A stretch of 64,000 bases of DNA from Piper betle (lineage: Eukaryota > Streptophyta > Magnoliopsida > Piperales > Piperaceae): NCBI GenBank assembly GCA_033002965.1, contig JAURVB010000157.1, forward strand, positions 1 through 64,000, given 5' to 3'. Below the pieces are notes generated by a model. It had not been told where the DNA came from, did not search any database, and worked only from the letters and a program-made list of their open reading frames with translations. A program made the position numbers and the translations under genes. Below, piece by piece: positions 38,467 to 52,303 of the stretch. Position 1 is the stretch's first letter. Each line of letters starts with the position of its first letter.

Positions 38467-41400
38467 GGTTTGGTGGTGGAAGGAATTGGGGTTTCTGTAC
38501 CCAACTTGTCAAATTAGGTATATGTGTTTCTCTTTGTTTTGGTATATTACTCTGGTTTGAGATTTACTGTCTTGTTATATGTTTGTGACATATGTGGATG
38601 CGGCCTCGGTGTTAATGCAATTAGCTTTGTGAAATGATGGATGCTGATCCGGTTTGAACTAATTTGATCATTCATGGTGTGGGTTTGGTATAAAAACACT
38701 TAAGATGGGTGTAAGTTCATTGATTGAATTCGTGGCAATGTGCGCAAGAGCGAGGTTGTAGTGTGCTAAAGCGTAGTACAAAAAGTAACATTGACCATGT
38801 ATGCGTGTGTGCATAGTTGAGCATCATGTTGGTGTCTTTATCATCAAATTTGCTAAAGAAAATCGCTTTGATTTGTTTCTTTACTTGAAGGTAATTGTGC
38901 AGCCACTGTTTTAGGATTTGATCTTGTTTTATTCTTTCCGGTGTGTTGATGAAGGATGTATTTTCAAAATGTCCTTTAGCACATGGCAGTATTAGAATGC
39001 TGAGAATATTTGTTTTGTGATTAGAACATCAATGATTAAGATGCTTATGAATTGAAGAAATTTATGGTCTTTTTGTTTTTGGTGAGGTAAACTTGCAGCT
39101 TATGCATAGAAGCAATTTATTGCCATCGATGATCAAATAGTGTTATGATTTTGGTTTTTACTTGTGGATTTAGGCTTTAGTCTTGTTTAGGTAATGGATT
39201 TTTACATTTGGATATTTTCTAACGAGAATGTTTAGGTTGTTATTTATTCGTGGTTGCTGTTGAATCATATGCAATATGCCCATTTGTGAATGCTTTCTTT
39301 TTGTGGTTTCTGTTACATCCATTGCTTGCGGTTGTGTTGGTTCACCTGAAATTTCTGATTAGTTGTGTATGTTTTTAGTGTTGGCTCTTTGAAGCTGTGC
39401 ATTTAGTGATGCATGGATTGATCTGAAAGCTATCGGGATTTCTAATTTCTGCAATGTAATCTCAATGATTTGCGTGCAACATATATTCGACATCATGCTG
39501 CTACTGATTTTGCTACCGTTTTTGCTCATCACCTGTTGGCTGGCTTGCTTCACAAGGATAACACTGTTGATGCGATGAGTGGAATTATTAACTTTTACTA
39601 TACTGTTAACTACCATTCATTGAACTCTGTTCTATGTGATGCACAATAATGTTTTGATTCGTTTACATGTGAGATAAGCCAGCAACTTCTTGATGAAAAT
39701 TTCGACCATTTTAAGACTTTTTTATTTTCATGAACATTTTTTGACTTGTTGAAATTGAAGTTTTATCAACGTTTTGCTTTGAGTTCCTTCCGCTATGTCC
39801 TTACAGTTTGAGGCGTGAGCAAGGTTATTTTTTGTTTTTCTTGGTCATGATCTAAGTGCTGCTCTGCTAATGTCTTCTTTGAAAAGCAAAATTTCACTCA
39901 TAATCCGGTTATGATCTAAAGTATCGCCTACGCTCTATTGCTTTTGAAAAACTATCACTTGCACCCTTGGCCTCTAAAACTTAGCTGTTAGATTTCTATT
40001 TTAGCCGTTAGATTTTATGATGTGGCCAAATTTAGTCGTACCATCTCATTGTTTAAGTATAATGATAGGGTAAATTCGTTTATGTCATCAATATCAATAG
40101 AAGCAAAACTTAAAAAATGAGACAAAAACGTAAAAAGAAAGAAAAAACAAATAACAAATAAACAACCTCACCCTACAAACTAACTGCTTTCTTTTCCAGG
40201 TAGAACCTACTGGCATTAGAGCTTGCGAAAAAAATTACAATTTACAAGGGGAGTATTCCTTCAAACTCTAGTTTGTGAATGAGAAGAACTAGTTGAGTAG
40301 AGGTTTGTACCTTAGATGCACAGGCCGGGGAGACGTCACCATTTACTATTTTACCAATTTATTTTTTGAATATATTTTGACACTATAGGAAAATGGCAAC
40401 AGTTTTCGTTACAGCCAAAAACGCGTGGGGTATATTTGGAATTTATTAATAATATATATTAAAATATATAAAATTAATTTCAAACTTATTATGATATTAT
40501 TTTTAAATAAAAATAATGAATATTTATTTAATTTTAACAAAAAATATAAATATATACAAATATTAAAAGCAATTTCAATTTTAATAAGTAAAAAATATAT
40601 AACTAATAAGAGTTTATTTTTTAAAGATTTTTAATTTGAAGAGCATTATACTCTAAATTTTTTAATATTAAATAATATATATATATTGTGTAAAAATCTA
40701 AATTAATTATATAGTAGAAAGTAATCTAAATTAAGTATATATTAGAAAGTAAGTAATTTTAATTTGACGGTACAATTATAAATATGTTAAAATTTAGTAA
40801 CATTTTTAAAATTTCTTATTTAGGTAAAATTATATTCTAACACTTTCCTAACAATAATAATAACGATAGCTTTAAATTAAGTAAATACTATAAGGGGCTC
40901 CTAAAATTATTGTGGGGATGGAATCGGTTATAACGAAAGAAAGGCAAAAACATGACAAAAGTAAAAAAGAAAACCAGTTTTAATGTAAGTTGGTTGATTT
41001 CACGTTAGAAGGCTCTGTCATTATCTTTCAATGGAACCTCAATCTATTCATTGGATAAGGTAGGATTATGTGTATTGTTTAGCCACGAGAAACACACCTT
41101 CGTAAACGTTCCCTTCTAGAAGTAATCTCCTTATTTTGAAAAAAGAAAAATCCTTTCCTTGCGTCTTTAGGAACGATGTGGAGAAAATGCCAAAGGGAAT
41201 TGCGTGGAACTTCTTTAGTCTTCCTTTTGATGCTTTCCCTTCAGAAAAAAGAAAAAATTAAGAGAACATGATCGATTAAACAGAGTAAGCGAAGATTTGG
41301 ACCCTACTAAGCTGACAGCCTGTGATCGCCAGTAATTCTTAAAGAAAAAGGACAACTGGTGTTGCTTATTTAAGTATTGACCTTAGGACGGTGAAGATTT

Positions 41401-42744
41401 GAACCCAGTCGAGTAACGCCTCGTTTCAGTGTTTCTGCTCCGACGACCTGTTTGTGGCCACTACTCTTGAAACGATAATTATCTCTGCGTTTTTAAGAAG
41501 AAAGTGACGGTGCGACAAGACGTTCTCTGCCCTCACCCACTCTCTCTTCCTTGTGTTTCTTTTCACGCGTACCTCTTTCCCCCGCACTTGTGTTTTGTTT
41601 TTTTGGAGATTCTTCGCTACAGTGGTGCAGAATTATATATATTGTCTCCTTTTCTATGCGTAATTCGATTTACCATTCTGTTTTTGTTTGTTTGTTGTTG
41701 TGAGATGCTCTGCTATTAACTTTTTATTTGAGAAAGGTCGGTAATACGCTGAAATGGTCTCCCCGCATCCCCGTGAAGTTTTGATTGAAGATCTCGTTGG
41801 GCTAATTCATGCATCTTCAAACTATGAAATTTTCTTTCTTCAGGAGTCGATGAATCTGGCCCTCTTCCCTCCCCTTAGGTGATGTTTAGAGTAGGTGACT
41901 ATAATTAGGTGAAAATTGAAGGTTTATTTGAGATAATGACCAAACTTAGTCAAATTATAATTTTGGTTCGGTCCCAAAATAATTTTAGTTAGGTTTTTTA
42001 TTATTAAAAAGTAAATTTTTTTATTTTGTTAAATTTGGACTATAATAAAATGGGAAGAAAAATGAAAGTACATGTTTGTTTTTTATAATTAATTTGAAAT
42101 GCTTAATGTGGTATGTATAATATATGTTTAGAATATTTTTTTAATTGTCACTAAAACATGGTGTAGTTTTGGTTAATATACTAAAATAATTTTAAGAAAA
42201 TTTTGTTACCAAACTAAGCTTTGGTTTAGTTTTAAGCTTTGTTCGGTTTCAATCAGTTAAGAAATCCGTCGATCAAACATCAATTTGAAAAATTGTTTTT
42301 GTCTGTTAAATATTACTAATTGAGCAGATGGGTATATTAGTAATCTGGTGGGCGTGTCTAAGAATTTTCCTTTGTAAATATTAATTTAAAAAATAAAATT
42401 TTTTCGTTGGCTGAGATACAAAGTCCCCAATCACCCTGTAATTAATACGAAATTAACCCAATAATTACATGATTTAAACCCATTACCGGCGGCTCGAAAG
42501 GGTATGTACTAGACGTTCCTCGTCGCATTATCTTTATTTTGTTAATTTAATCACACATGGAATCAAGTTCAAAGACAGGGTGCTAGTGATAATATATTGG
42601 AGAAAGAGAAGCTTCACACGGAAAGGGAGATCTGGTGTTGTTATATTTTCTCGTTCTGTTTTAAAGCACCCCTCACTGACATTTTCCAACGGCTGGCAGA
42701 GATATCTTAGAAATTCGAGAAGATCTTCTCCTCTGACGCAGAAC
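38467..42744. other. intergenic; possible MITE and leader-like segment
   Basis: 38467-39900 is T-rich, transcript-flank-like sequence without a coding frame. Inverted sequences TTTCGTTACAGCC (40404-40416) and GGTTATAACGAAA (40926-40938), 11 of 13 matching, bracket an AT-rich 535-bp stretch that may be a MITE; no TSD found. About 41500-41760 is pyrimidine-rich, like a 5' leader, and is followed by a 42-codon frame (41754-41882) I do not recognise. Confidence 0.4.
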
Positions 42745-42752
42745 TTGTCTAC

Positions 42753-43225
42753 CGGGGGTGTTACCCAGTCGAGTTCAACGCGTATTTGAATTCGACTAGG
42801 GATCAAGCGAACTTTAAACATATATATCTTAGAAAAAATGAGGTCAATATAATTTGAACCTATTAACTTTGAAGTGATCAAAGTGAATACTTATCATCTC
42901 AATTATCTTGTTTTTTTATTATTATATTTCATATATATATATATATATAAATAAAATATAATATAAAGACTATATTATTATATTATTTTATCGAGTTGAG
43001 CTTCGAATTATAACCAAGTCGAGTTCGAGTTATAACCAAGTCGAGTTCGAGTTATAACCAAGTCGAGTCGAGTCGAACACGACCTCGCTTCGCGCTCGGC
43101 TCGTAAGATTCGAGTTCGAAGTTGAGTTCAAGCCAAGCATTTAAATGTCTGAGCTTCGAGTCAGAGTTAAACCGAACAAAATACTAAATGCTCACGAACT
43201 GAGCTCGCTCAATTAGTAACCCCTA
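42753..43225. mobile_element. non-autonomous hAT element, 473 bp
   Basis: Perfect 8-bp TSD TTGTCTAC at 42745-42752 and 43226-43233. Ends CGGGGGTGTTACCC at the left, and TAGGGGTTACT (complement) at the right. Contains an internal (AT)n run (about 42932-42950) and a short tandem repeat of AACCAAGTCGAGTTCGAGTT (about 43010-43060). Same family as the element at 33035-36550. It sits about 430 bp upstream of the response regulator start codon. Confidence 0.85.
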
Positions 43226-43587
43226 TTGTCTACTTTCATTCCTCGTTCGGATATACTGAGTCAATTATTTTGACCTCGTTTTTCGTCTCATCGCTGATAT
43301 CATCCCCCTCCTCCTCTACTTGATTATGAGTTCAATAAAAGCCAAGAATCGAGATATGGTGGGTGGAGCTGGACAGAGATCACACGCTAGTTCCGCAACA
43401 AGTTCCTAGGGGCGGCCAAGCAGACGAAGATCTTATTCTAGCCTCAATATCTGCGGCTGCCCGATTCGGGTTATCGGCTCCTGATTCGATAATTTTCTCT
43501 AGTCGATTCCCTTTTCTTGATTTCCGAGCTCTTCTATCTGATATCGTCCACAACTTTCTCTTCTTCTTCTCCGCTGCTCTTGGGTTC

Positions 43588-43596
43588 TTATAAAGG
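43588..43596 (+). promoter_or_regulatory. candidate TATA box of the response regulator
   Basis: TTATAAAGG lies about 65-70 bp upstream of the ATG at 43660, preceded by a long pyrimidine tract (TTCTCTTCTTCTTC). Plausible core promoter; not verified. Confidence 0.55.
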
Positions 43597-43659
43597 CACA
43601 ACTCTGTGCGCATTGGTTATCTATTGAAGCGTTTGGTGTTGCTAAGTGGTGGAGTGTCA

Positions 43660-44634
43660 ATGTCGAAGTCGGTTGCGAGGGAGGATGGAGGTTCCCAGCT
43701 CCATGTTCTGGCCGTGGATGATAGCTCGCTTGATCGGAAGTTGATTGAGAGGTTACTCAAAAGCTCTGCTTATAGAGGTGAATAAGTTGGGCTTGTGTTG
43801 CTCTTGCATTGTGGTGATGGAAGGATTCTTACCATTGCATTCGAATTCTGTTCTTAATTCTGAAGTGACGACGGTGGATAGTGGTAAGTGGGCGTTGGAG
43901 CTGCTTGGTGTGGGGAGTAAAAGTTCCAACAAGGTATTATTTGTGTGCTTCTTTGGAGCCATTGGTTTACTTTTATCCACATATGATATATCACACATCA
44001 ATACAAAGAGAACAGCTTGTTTGATGATTTTGCGACATTGAAATGAGAATACGTTGGCATGTTGCTCAATACCATTATTCTAAATTTGGGTTTCGTTTGG
44101 GCGTTCCGTTTCGTCATTGTCCATTACTTGTACACTCCATACAGTATAAATCCTGGGATCAAGTCCTGATAGCAAGTTTTGTGTTGACAGAAGCCGAAGG
44201 GGAATATGATCATCACGGATTATTGCATGCCAGATATGACAGGGTTCGATCTCTTGAAGAAAGTAAAGGTGCTGCAGCATTTTATAATTTCTCATCTCCT
44301 TGTATTGATTCTCAGTGATTGTACCAGAGATTGCTAACCTATTTTATTTTATTTCATATGAACAGGAGTCATCAAATCTCAAGGAAATTCCAGTTGTAGT
44401 TGTATCCTCCGATAACATTCCCACTCGAATCAATAGGTACGTGTTTGAAACTATAGCAAATAGATCAATTATTTGTTTTTCTTTCGTTTATCAGATTATT
44501 AAAATAAATATGCGAAACTAAATTACATTGGGAATGGTTTCAACAGATGTTTAGAGGAAGGAGCAGTAGACTTCCTGCTAAAGCCTCTTCGACCGTCGGA
44601 TGTCTCCAGACTACATGCTCGCATGTCTTGTTGA
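43660..44634 (+). CDS. type-A response regulator (cytokinin signalling)
   Basis: Receiver-only two-component response regulator, the kind that is induced by cytokinin and damps the His-Asp phosphorelay in nucleus and cytosol. Five exons: 43660-43777, 43866-43933, 44191-44268, 44366-44436, 44547-44634; all have GT-AG borders and matching phases, 140 residues. It begins [28 protein letters not shown], with the acidic pair D20-D21, continues [15 protein letters not shown], has the phospho-acceptor in [12 protein letters not shown] (D72), then [23 protein letters not shown] with S102/S103, and the conserved Lys in LLKPL (K124). Only about 16 residues follow KPL and there is no DNA-binding B motif, so it is type A, not type B. 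The loop before ITDY (NKKPKGN) is shorter than in many members. Exon 3 could start three bases later (second AG) without changing frame. A hAT element lies just upstream. Confidence 0.92.
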
Positions 44635-45595
44635 CACTAGGACCTCCTCTTTACTCTACTCTTTATTGTAGGAGAGCTGGGAAGATTGATTGGTAATTTT
44701 CTCTGTAACATGATGAGGGAAGTCCTTTGTATTGCCAGGGTAGTATGATAAAGATAAACAATCTGAGCTCCATCGTTTTTCACTGCTTATGTTTAATATT
44801 AGTTCTTCTGCATCTTTCCCAACTACGAATTTTACTGGGTTTCTATAGTAATATGCCAGTGAGATGAGAATATTGGGAGTTCCCTCAACGTGAGGCTAAA
44901 TGTGATTTGAAATAAATTGGGTCAATTGCTTTCTCATTTCGTACCAAGACTCTTGGTTAACGCGGGAAAAAAACGTGTGATTTTGTATGCGTTCTCCACG
45001 ATGATGAAGTTTATTAGTCAATAATCTTGGAGACAAATTCTACAAAGAAATCTCATTTTCATTGAGGATTTTAATCAACTATATGAGTCAAGCAAACGAG
45101 TTTCTTTTGCTAATCTTTAGTTTATTTTAGTGTTTGTGGTAGCCATGAGTTTGATTGTTGAAAAATGTATACACATATCTACTGAGAAAAGAAGTGTAAG
45201 ACCAAGCAATATTTTTGACCTAAAGTATTCCGTACCAATATCTTGGGATGTAAATCACTAAATCTTGTGCATCCCGACTGTGACTTATGATTTTTGAATT
45301 TTCCTGATTTCAAAATTCTCTCTGATTATGACTTGCGAGATATCATGATAATGCCAAATATCTTTAGGTGTAGCAATCTTGTGTCTATGAATTAATTTGT
45401 TATAAACCTTGGGCATTAAACTCATTAATGAATTTTGAATTTGGTGATTTTAAACTGATTATTGATTTTAGATTTGGAGATTAGATGCTTTATAATTTAA
45501 AGAAGGATGATTTTTGTTAGTTCTCATTGCATGTTGGTTTTTTTAGTACATGTGACTAATTCTTGCCCCACACTAATTCTGGTCCCACATGTACA
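44635..45595. other. 3' flank of response regulator, no gene seen
   Basis: Contains the likely 3' UTR and ordinary A+T-rich sequence. TGTAAGACC at 45196 could be an LTR terminus, but no partner end was found. Confidence 0.4.
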
Positions 45596-45945
45596 TGAAA
45601 AATTGATAAATATGATATTTATAAGATAATCGTACAAAATCATAAAAAAATAATAAATATGATTACAGTCATTAAAGTTGATAAACATGATAATAAACAA
45701 TAAACATGGCCTTCATGTATAAGATAAGCAAGCAAAATCGTGATAAAGTGGTAAACATGACTACGTTGGTTTATACGATAAGTATAAATAGTTGATAGGC
45801 GTGATATTAATATTAATATAAGCATACAAAATTATTAAAAATTAATTAGCATGACTACATCAACTTATAAGACAAAAATGCAAAATTGATAAACATCACA
45901 TCAACTTATAAAATAAACACACTAAATTATTATACTTATCTAATA
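45596..45945 (+). repeat. degenerate AT-rich minisatellite
   Basis: Irregular units of about 45-60 bp built around AAAATTGATAAACATGA then ACTTATAAGATAAGCATA recur about six times. Related sequence reappears at 52380-52580 on the far side of the 49067-52303 LTR. Confidence 0.55.
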
Positions 45946-48407
45946 AGTTCATGTTTATCAATTTTTTTATATTTATTAAGAGTAAAAGCCTTAAACCAAA
46001 ACTTATTAAAAATTCATTAAACATAGTCTAACATTTATACACATAATACTTCATAAATTAGGATCATTATATTAATTTCAAGATTATAATTAACTAATTA
46101 TATTATTATAATTAACTAACAATACTTAATAAAGTAAAAAGATAAATTACGAGAATAAATACTAAATATCGATCATTTTATCATGTCACCATAGATAATC
46201 ACTATATATATTCATATATCTAAATAAAAATATATTTGTGCAAACACTAACTCACCAAAAAGGTCAACTAATATGTTATACTAACAAGTAAATAAAATAA
46301 ATCCTAATAAGTTGAGTTTTTTCATTTATTACTCAAAGGCCTTTAAATACTTGTGCACAAGCAAATTTATCCGTTTAGTATTAATAACAATTTTGAATCC
46401 ACTACTTACATATATAGTAAATAAGTAAATCAAGAAAATAAGACTAATCTACAGACGATTAAACAAGGAAAAAAATCCAAGTGAAACTTCGATCATTTTT
46501 GCATATAACTAAACATGAATATAAGATAGAGGTAACTGAAATAATGTGTAATATGTACTTGTATATAACTTAATAACTGAATTATTGAACATGACATAAT
46601 ATTTGATAACTGATGAACTTGATCAACTAATTAATACTACTCATGTGACTTATTAACCAGCCCTAGTATATTAATATAATTAACACATAATCATGAAAAT
46701 ATATCGAGTTAATTATCAATGTAACTTACATGTAAGTCTTGAGAAGTCAACTTAAGTGAATAACATAAATGCTAGGTTTAATAGCGAATATGAGTGGTAT
46801 GAACAAAACATAAAAACATAAAATCAAAACTACGTGTTTGTCTCAGCTTTTGGATAGCCTTGACTCCTAATAATTTTGGCACATAAGTACCTTCTCAGAG
46901 TTATTATATATTAACTTAATTTGGGAAATGCAGTTGCCACCACAAGACCATGTGATAACATGAATAAAATAATTACTCGCGATTATTGCCGCCATCAAGA
47001 CAATAGTCATGAAATATGAATTTTGGTCCTTGCTTAAGGGGGGATGCACCAAAGCTTATGTCTTAGTACGTCTACTCAACCATCGTAAATTTAGATAAAA
47101 CTACGTGAAAAATATGTTATTAAGTCTATGCCTTGCTCTTCGACTTAACATGTAAAACTATTAGTTTTATCTTGATAGTGATAACATGATACTTATTTAC
47201 TTGATTACATGATAACTATAACACAATAACGTGTTAAGAAATCAGTATAATCACGATTAAACCACCTAAGCATCACCAAATAGCGGTTCATAAAGCACCT
47301 CAAATAATTAATAAATATGGGCCTCATAAGCGTGTTATTCCGAGCTCTTGGATACTCAGTTATAACCGTCCTAGTCTGAATAATAAAATAACTCTATATC
47401 ACAACCCAAACTAGCTTACTTGTCTACATATTATTCCATGACATGAACATGATGATGATGCCATACAATATGCTAATAATACTATTAACAATCATAGAAC
47501 ATCATACAAGGATCATATAATGTTTAACTATTTATGAACATAGCGAACATCGAGCAAAAACATGAAAAAGAATGAGAAATTAAGGTTAGTTACGAGCGTT
47601 GCGGTGATGGACGTGAGTGTTGTGGCGCTAGACCTCAGGGTTATGTTGAGAACTAGTATGGAATTTTATATAAGTGAGCGCCGGGGCATTCAACACCAGG
47701 AGGGTGAGCGACGTGGCATTGAGGTCATATTTTCAACTTAAATGAATACCTTTGCATTCAACACAAGGAGTATGAACGGTGTGGCATTGTCTATACGTGA
47801 ACTTATAATGAGTGAGTGTTGTGTCGTCAGCAGCCTCGGTGTTGGGCACTACGGCGTTAAGACTCGTCTTCCTTAACTTCATATATGAAACATTGTGGTG
47901 TTGCTACCCAACGCGGCAGCGCTGTGACTACACTTTTAAATTTTTTTATTTTTCCATTTTTATCTGATTTTTATCAAGAAAAAAACAAAATTATAACATT
48001 CTCAAAACGTCAAATCATGGTTCATAACATGTTTTTATTCTAACTTGAATTAACCCAATTTTCATGATTTTAATTTAGAGAAAAACCTACTTGTTGAGAG
48101 TAAATTATTACCATCTATGCTATAACTTGACAAATCATCCTAGAATATTGAAAATTTAAAGGAATTACTTAAAAATTTGTTTATAACATGTTTACTCATA
48201 GTTTATCATATCATACATCAATTTCATGGATGTATTATCATCTACATGCATAAAACATACAAGAAAATATGTAAACAATATAGAATAACATAGAAGATGA
48301 ACATGATGCATGAATCTATGTAATTAGCTTGTTTTAGTTGGAATTACTAACCTCTTCCTCAGTGATTAGACTAAATCCTTGCACCGCAATCCATTCCGCA
48401 TGTTTCC
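45946..48407. other. repeat-like intergenic sequence, no gene
   Basis: A+T-rich, with a more GC-rich patch at 47590-47930 in which phrases such as GTGTGGCATTG, GACGTGGCATTGAGG and CATTCAACACCAGGAG/CATTCAACACAAGGAG recur. This looks like part of an unidentified minus-strand LTR, but termini were not found. Confidence 0.4.
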
Positions 48408-48478
48408 CAATAAGAGAGAGAGAGAGAGCATGTAGAGAGAGGGAAGGAGAGAGAGATGTCACGCAAGAGAGAGAGAGG
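48408..48478 (+). repeat. (GA)n-rich microsatellite
   Basis: Three runs of GAGAGAGA-type sequence separated by short interruptions. Confidence 0.85.
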
Positions 48479-48727
48479 GCGGCTAGGGTTACAAAATAAG
48501 AGAGAGATCGACCCCCGTAGCCTTATATACCTCCCATACTTTTTACTTGTCCTAGAACATTTTCAAACTAATTCTAAAATACTAAACTACCCATAAACCT
48601 CATATACGGATCCTTAACGGTAAACTTGGACGAACTCGTCCATAACCATTGACCGTAATCGATTCGTGAGCCAATTTGGATCTTTAGCTACCTAAACCTG
48701 ATTGGCATCACTTAAATCCACCCAAAG

Positions 48728-48824
48728 GTATTTGGCCTCCTAAATAGCTAAAACTAAGTATTTGGCCTCCTAAATAGCTACCCAAACTAAGTATTTGGCC
48801 TCCTAAAAAGCTAAAAAACATAAC
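48728..48824 (+). repeat. three-copy tandem repeat, about 35 bp
   Basis: GTATTTGGCCTCCTAAAT followed by AGCTA and a variable AACTAA linker occurs three times in a row. Confidence 0.9.
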
Positions 48825-49066
48825 ATACACCTTGTAGATAATATAGATTTGCTTCACATGTGACTATGTCCGTCTTGTTCCCCATAGCTTGATCTTTATT
48901 CGATAACTTATTCTATAAAATTTAACTTTACCAATTATTTCCAACTATAATTAAACGTTAGCAAAATAATGAAAATGACAAGATTCAAAATAGTCAACCA
49001 TATAACTTAAAGAATTCTAGGTATCTTAATATTAGTCTTGACTAAATATATAAAGAAAATTTTTAT

Positions 49067-52000
49067 TGTAAAACCCAGCTAGTCAGCCCAGTGTTTTATG
49101 CCCGATTTTCCCAATTTTGTGTTTGGCTCAATCTGATTAGCACGTGGTTGGTCGAGTTTGACCGGTCTAGTGCTAGTCAGATCTTTTGTATGGTGTTGTG
49201 GGCTTAGACATTGAGTGTGTCTGCCACCAAGTTATTCCCGTCGGCCTCAATTGCCAAGTTGGTGCTTGTGCTTTTCGGTTGTTTAGTATATCCTAGGGCT
49301 ACGTGTTGCATTACAGTTGTGTTGCATCAATTTGGGCGTACCTCCTAGCCCTTATCGAGGTTTAGAAGTCGTCTCGAGCCTTCTTTTTCCTCCCCTTCAT
49401 TTTCCTCCTTTTTCTTCTTCTTTTCCCCAGTATTTTCCTCCCATCATGGCACCGTGAGCGGCAATAAAAACCCCATTGCCGGCCCTTGTTTTTGGTTTCA
49501 TCCACCCCTAACCTCCTCTTTCCATGCTTGCTGCCTCGCATGGCCGCCGTTCAGCCCCCCTTGCCCCGTCTAGCCTCCTTCATCATTCCCTTCCTCTCTT
49601 CCTTCCCCCTTTCCCCTCTCTCCACTTAGGTACGCTGCTCCTCACCCCTATTTCTTTTCGATTTTACACGATCATGATGATTTGCATGTAGGATCCCTGA
49701 TTAGGTATGTATATAACTAGATCTTTATCTCATCACCAATATCTACTAATTTTCTTGCCGATTACATAATAAAAATGTAATTTTTTATTTATTGTTGTTG
49801 TTTTTGTGAATAAAATGTAATAAAATATTTGTATTGGCCTAAATTGTGAAATCTACTCTTAATCTACCTAACAACGGTTGAAATTATAAAAAGATTAAAA
49901 CTTTGTAATCTTTAGACCATGTGTGAGCTACCTCGTTTTGCATGCCAAATTAGTAAATTAACTAAATAATTAAAATAATGATAATTTAATACATGTTTGA
50001 TTATAAAATTGATTTTGGTGTGAAATCTTAAACTAAATAATAATTTACTTAATTATCCAAATTAACTCAACATCATCAAATTATTGCAATTAATAAAATA
50101 ATTAGTAACTAACTAGTACGGCGTGGGTTTTGACTCGATGTCTTAAGTGGCTCCATCAAAGTTTGCCGGATCTTTACGATTCAATAGCTCAATTTTTGCC
50201 ACTCCAAAGTAGGTACGACAAATCTATCACAAGGGTAAGCCTAATAAGTTAACCGACAATCTAAGTTACTATTCAAAATTTTATTGAGATCTCATTCTTG
50301 ATTTGCGTGTTAGACACCTCATGTTAATTGCCTTGAGTTGTCCGGGCATCTTGATATCTTAAGTTAGATATTAAGTATGTGGGTTGAATCCTGAAATGTG
50401 TTTCCTAAAATATCGAAATCACCGTTTTGACATCCTTATTTGTTTTATCATAATCTCGTGCTATTTTTGATACGCTGCGCATGTGATTGTGGTTTTAATG
50501 TGATGTGTAGAGTGTTTACTTTTTTGCCTTACATGCCATATTTGTCATATCTAGAACTGTTTGGGTATCATTGCATATATGCATCATACATGATTTGAGT
50601 AGTGGCTTGCATTGTTATGCATGTAGAGTCGAACTTGTCGTGGTAGGATGAGGAGCTCTTCTTAGGTCCGTTAAGATTATCTTTCTGCTTGATCTACTGT
50701 TTGGCTCACGTGTTTTGTTTTACATCGTAAGACGTAGGTAGTGGTGTTTTATTTGATTCTACTATCTATGACCATCTTAATGATTTGTCGGATTAATAAA
50801 ATTTTTAAGATGAGATCCCTTGATGAGTTTTTCGAAAATGAAATATCCACCTTAAAATTCACACTTTAGTACTATTTGAATTAACCCTACCCAGGTCTTA
50901 AACTTATTAGGGATTTTGGTGCATGCATGGTGGAAAAGAGCATAACGCTAACTAAGGGGCATGGTCAATACCTACATGTGTTGCTCAGCTAATGGTTAAT
51001 TGTATGTTTATGATTAACAATATAATACATGTTGGTAGTGTTTATCTCAGCATGTGTGTGCTCTTCGTTGAGTATATCCAAATTATGCCATGTTTCAGTT
51101 GTGACCAGTTAGATACTATTGGCCACAGGCATGTTGCCGTCAATAAGATTCTGACTTATGCGTAGTACCGACACGTTACCTTTGAGTATTCTGGTTTGTG
51201 TGTATGGATATCTATGTGATTATGATTAGGCCTTAGTGGATGTTTGTGATTTAAATTGTGTGTGTCTATAGAGATGTTTTTGTTTCATTTTAGTTTTTCC
51301 CATGGACAATGTGTTGGCTATTTACTAGTTCGTTGTTTTCCTTATTACTTATTTAGGACTCAATGACGCTCATTGCTAACGTATTTTCTTATATTTGTCT
51401 AAGTACATTATCGTGGCATTGGCCTACGTAGGCTCACGAATCACGAGAAGGCTTGGAGGATGCTGGACTAAGCTACTTGTGTGTGCGTCTGCCGTGTTTT
51501 GATTTTGTTTTGTGTATCTCTCCCTCCATATTTTTAGAGGTTTTACTAGCTACAGAAATATGAAGTGAGTTGTGGGGCATCAGGTCATTTTGAAAATGCT
51601 AGCTAGTTCTTATAATTGTGTTATTGTTTATTCCTAAGTGTATTTTCTATTTTGTAGACATAATACTCTGGGGCGCGCAGGTCTACCTATTTATGCAGGA
51701 ATTCTCCAAGCCTCAGAGTCCTAGAACTAAAAGTTAAATAAATCCCAGGTATGTTAAATAATATTACTTGTGCAGGTACTCAGAGTGAAGAAGAAACATG
51801 GGTTGGAGGAGCTTATGGGATTAATTTTTCCTGATAAAGATCATACAAACTAACAACCTAAAGAATGTAGAATATATTACAAATGCTCTGTGATGTAATG
51901 CAAATGGGGTGGAACACTTTTGAAATAGTTGTGTGTGGGAAATGAAATTGTTGAATATTCTACGTGTGGTTTTATTATTTGTGAATATTTACTGGTTGTG

Positions 52001-52303
52001 AAAAGTTTTTCCAATGTCCTAGTTATAAGGGAGACTCCACTAGATATTCTCCAGAAATCTTAGCTTCATTTGTAACTTTGATATATTTAGGATGTTCTAT
52101 CTACATGAGCCCATTTATATTGTCGTCATATGCATTTGTATATTTTTGTATGCTCATTAGAATCTTTCAGATTTCCATCTTCTAACGCCTTGAGTGGTCT
52201 AGGTCTTTGTGGATTAGTTTTACATTTTAATGGGTTATTAATTAGCATCCCAAGGTTTATTATTTATATTCGGTTTGCTAGTAAGCCAAATCAGGGTGTT
52301 ACA
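49067..52303 (+). mobile_element. solo LTR, ~3.25-kb subfamily (3237 bp)
   Basis: Begins TGTAAAACCCAGC at 49067 and ends AGGGTGTTACA at 52303, flanked by TTTAT (49062-49066) and TTAAT (52304-52308), a 5-bp TSD with one mismatch. The opening resembles the nested copy at 23125 (both AAAACCCAGCT), and the end matches it too (CCAAATCAGGGTGTTACA). A GC-rich pyrimidine mid-section lies at about 49370-49640. The GGATTAATAAAATTTTTAAG segment at about 50800 corresponds to the start of the conserved block of the other copies, but the 17-base core is not recognisable here. No protein-coding frames of a retroelement. Confidence 0.75.

Noticed and set aside
41754..41882. 42-codon frame after a leader-like pyrimidine tract
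   Set aside because: Too short, no recognised homology, and no following exon could be assigned.
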